Source: Candidatus Woesebacteria bacterium (GTDB taxonomy: Bacteria; Patescibacteriota; Microgenomatia; UBA1400; MFAQ01). Taken from it: a stretch of 5,897 bases of DNA. The DNA lies in the NCBI GenBank assembly GCA_020052895.1, contig JAGVOE010000059.1:1-5897 (forward strand), given 5' to 3'. Below, piece by piece: positions 5,153 to 5,897 of this stretch. Under the pieces are notes generated by a model that worked only from the letters and a program-made list of their open reading frames with translations, was not told the DNA's origin and did not search any database. Position 1 is the stretch's first letter. The number at the start of each line of letters is the position of its first letter. The translations under genes were made by a program, and so were the position numbers.

Positions 5153-5897
5153 CTATCTACCGACAAAGTTACGAGCTCCTCCGCTAGCACCACCGAGACT
5201 ACCGAAGGGAGAGGCAGTGGTAGAAGTGGTGGTCTTGGTATTGTTGATAACACTGGTAACGACAGAGTCACCTTCGTTGACTCCGGAAATTATTTCTGTT
5301 TGAGTATCGTTTGAGCTACCCACTTCAACGGGGGTGCTAGTGAGCTTACCCGAGATCAGGAGGCGGATTGATTTGGTGCCACCTGTAGACTGAACTGCCG
5401 ATGAGGGCACCAAAAGAACATCATCCTTGACGTCGGTGATAATTTTGGCATTGACGGCCATGTTGGTATAAATATTTAGATCGGTTTTGTCAATGAGGAG
5501 GGAAGCCGAGTAAGAGGTAACACCGGAACTAACGCTACCACTAGTATTGATCGCCAAGACAACTCCTGTCAGAGTTACCTCCGGAAAAGCATCTAATGTC
5601 AATGTTACCTTTTGACCAGATTGAACTTTGGTTACATCAACTTCAGTGAGACTGATAGTAGCTTGATACTGGCCAGCCGGATTTTTTATGGCGCCGATTT
5701 TTTGGGACGAGACCGAAGAAGAGTTTGTTTGTGAGTCGGTACCGGTACTGACAGTGATAGTCGAGGAGCTTGAGTTAGCTAGGACTACCCCGGGGGCTAG
5801 TACTAGATTGTTTACAAGGCCCTCGGCTGGCGAGTAAATTGTACTGGAAACTTTTTGATAGTTGCGATAGGCGGCGGAGACTTTGGCACTGGTGAGC
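5153..5897 (-). CDS. Membrane-fusion (HlyD/MacA-like) adaptor subunit, C-terminal 247 residues (partial)
   Basis: The frame is open from the right window edge to a TAG at 5155-5153; the N-terminus, with signal or anchor, hairpin and first half-lipoyl segment, lies outside. The visible part starts at the end of a helical stretch (LTSAKVSAAYRNYQKV), followed by a lipoyl-like strand motif (IYSPAEGLVNNLVLAPGVVLAN, about 20-41). A Ser/Thr-rich stretch leads to a beta-barrel region (ISLTEVDVTKVQSGQKVTLTLD, then FPEVTLTGVVLAI). After this come the membrane-proximal segments with DDVLLVPSSAV and VNEGDSVVTS, and a Thr/Ser/Gly-rich tail. These are hallmarks of periplasmic adaptor proteins that link MacB-type permeases to the outside. 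In a single-membrane cell it would form an extracytoplasmic channel or chaperone without TolC. An internal Met at 5602 is not the start, because conserved sequence continues upstream of it. It is the first visible gene of the export operon. Confidence 0.88.
   Translation of the reverse strand, partial: LTSAKVSAAYRNYQKVSSTIYSPAEGLVNNLVLAPGVVLANSSSSTITVSTGTDSQTNSSSVSSQKIGAIKNPAGQYQATISLTEVDVTKVQSGQKVTLTLDAFPEVTLTGVVLAINTSGSVSSGVTSYSASLLIDKTDLNIYTNMAVNAKIITDVKDDVLLVPSSAVQSTGGTKSIRLLISGKLTSTPVEVGSSNDTQTEIISGVNEGDSVVTSVINNTKTTTSTTASPFGSLGGASGGARNFVGR

Noticed and set aside
5152..5271. N-terminal extension of the ATPase frame back to an ATG at 5271
   Set aside because: The extra 40 residues are Pro/Leu/Val-rich, overlap the real adaptor frame and precede the normal family start. 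The ATG at 5151 sits one base after the adaptor stop.
5153..5602. Adaptor starting at the internal Met at 5602 as a complete 149-residue protein
   Set aside because: The frame continues open to the window edge with lipoyl-like and barrel motifs typical of adaptors, so the gene is cut by the window, not short.

Overview
All genes in this window lie on the minus strand, so it reads biologically from right to left. Gene content points to a small-genome fermentative bacterium, probably of the Candidate Phyla Radiation (Patescibacteria, perhaps Microgenomates). The clues are a three-part MacAB-type exporter with a DUF5666 protein at its end, an ADP-forming acyl-CoA synthetase, compact one-base gene junctions and no clear Shine-Dalgarno sites. 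This placement is inferred from gene content; no ribosomal marker is present.

Right block (5897 to 2735): an apparent export operon. In transcription order it encodes the C-terminal part of a membrane-fusion (HlyD/MacA-like) adaptor cut by the window edge, an ABC ATPase, a MacB/FtsX-type permease and a membrane-anchored DUF5666 protein. Adaptor-ATPase and ATPase-permease junctions each leave one base between stop and start, which suggests translational coupling. The three transport proteins should form one exporter. The DUF5666 protein probably works with it at the outer face of the membrane, but its role is unknown.

Middle (2734 to 2493): 242 bases without a conventional gene, and the most interesting part. 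A strong sigma70-like promoter starts one base after the DUF5666 stop codon. A 15-base palindrome overlaps its spacer and -10, and a second 15-base palindrome lies at the predicted transcript start. A series of predicted hairpins and a clear intrinsic terminator follow, about 40 bases before the next gene. This looks like an independent structured RNA of roughly 165 nt. It could instead be a regulatory leader of the next gene, or encode a 32-residue peptide.

Left block (2492 to 1): a stand-alone amidinotransferase-fold guanidine hydrolase (dimethylargininase / arginine deiminase / ArgZ-like), followed after 40 bases by the first 533 residues of an NDP-forming acetyl/acyl-CoA synthetase that runs off the left edge. 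The pair may link arginine-type nitrogen catabolism with substrate-level ATP formation, but only adjacency supports that link.
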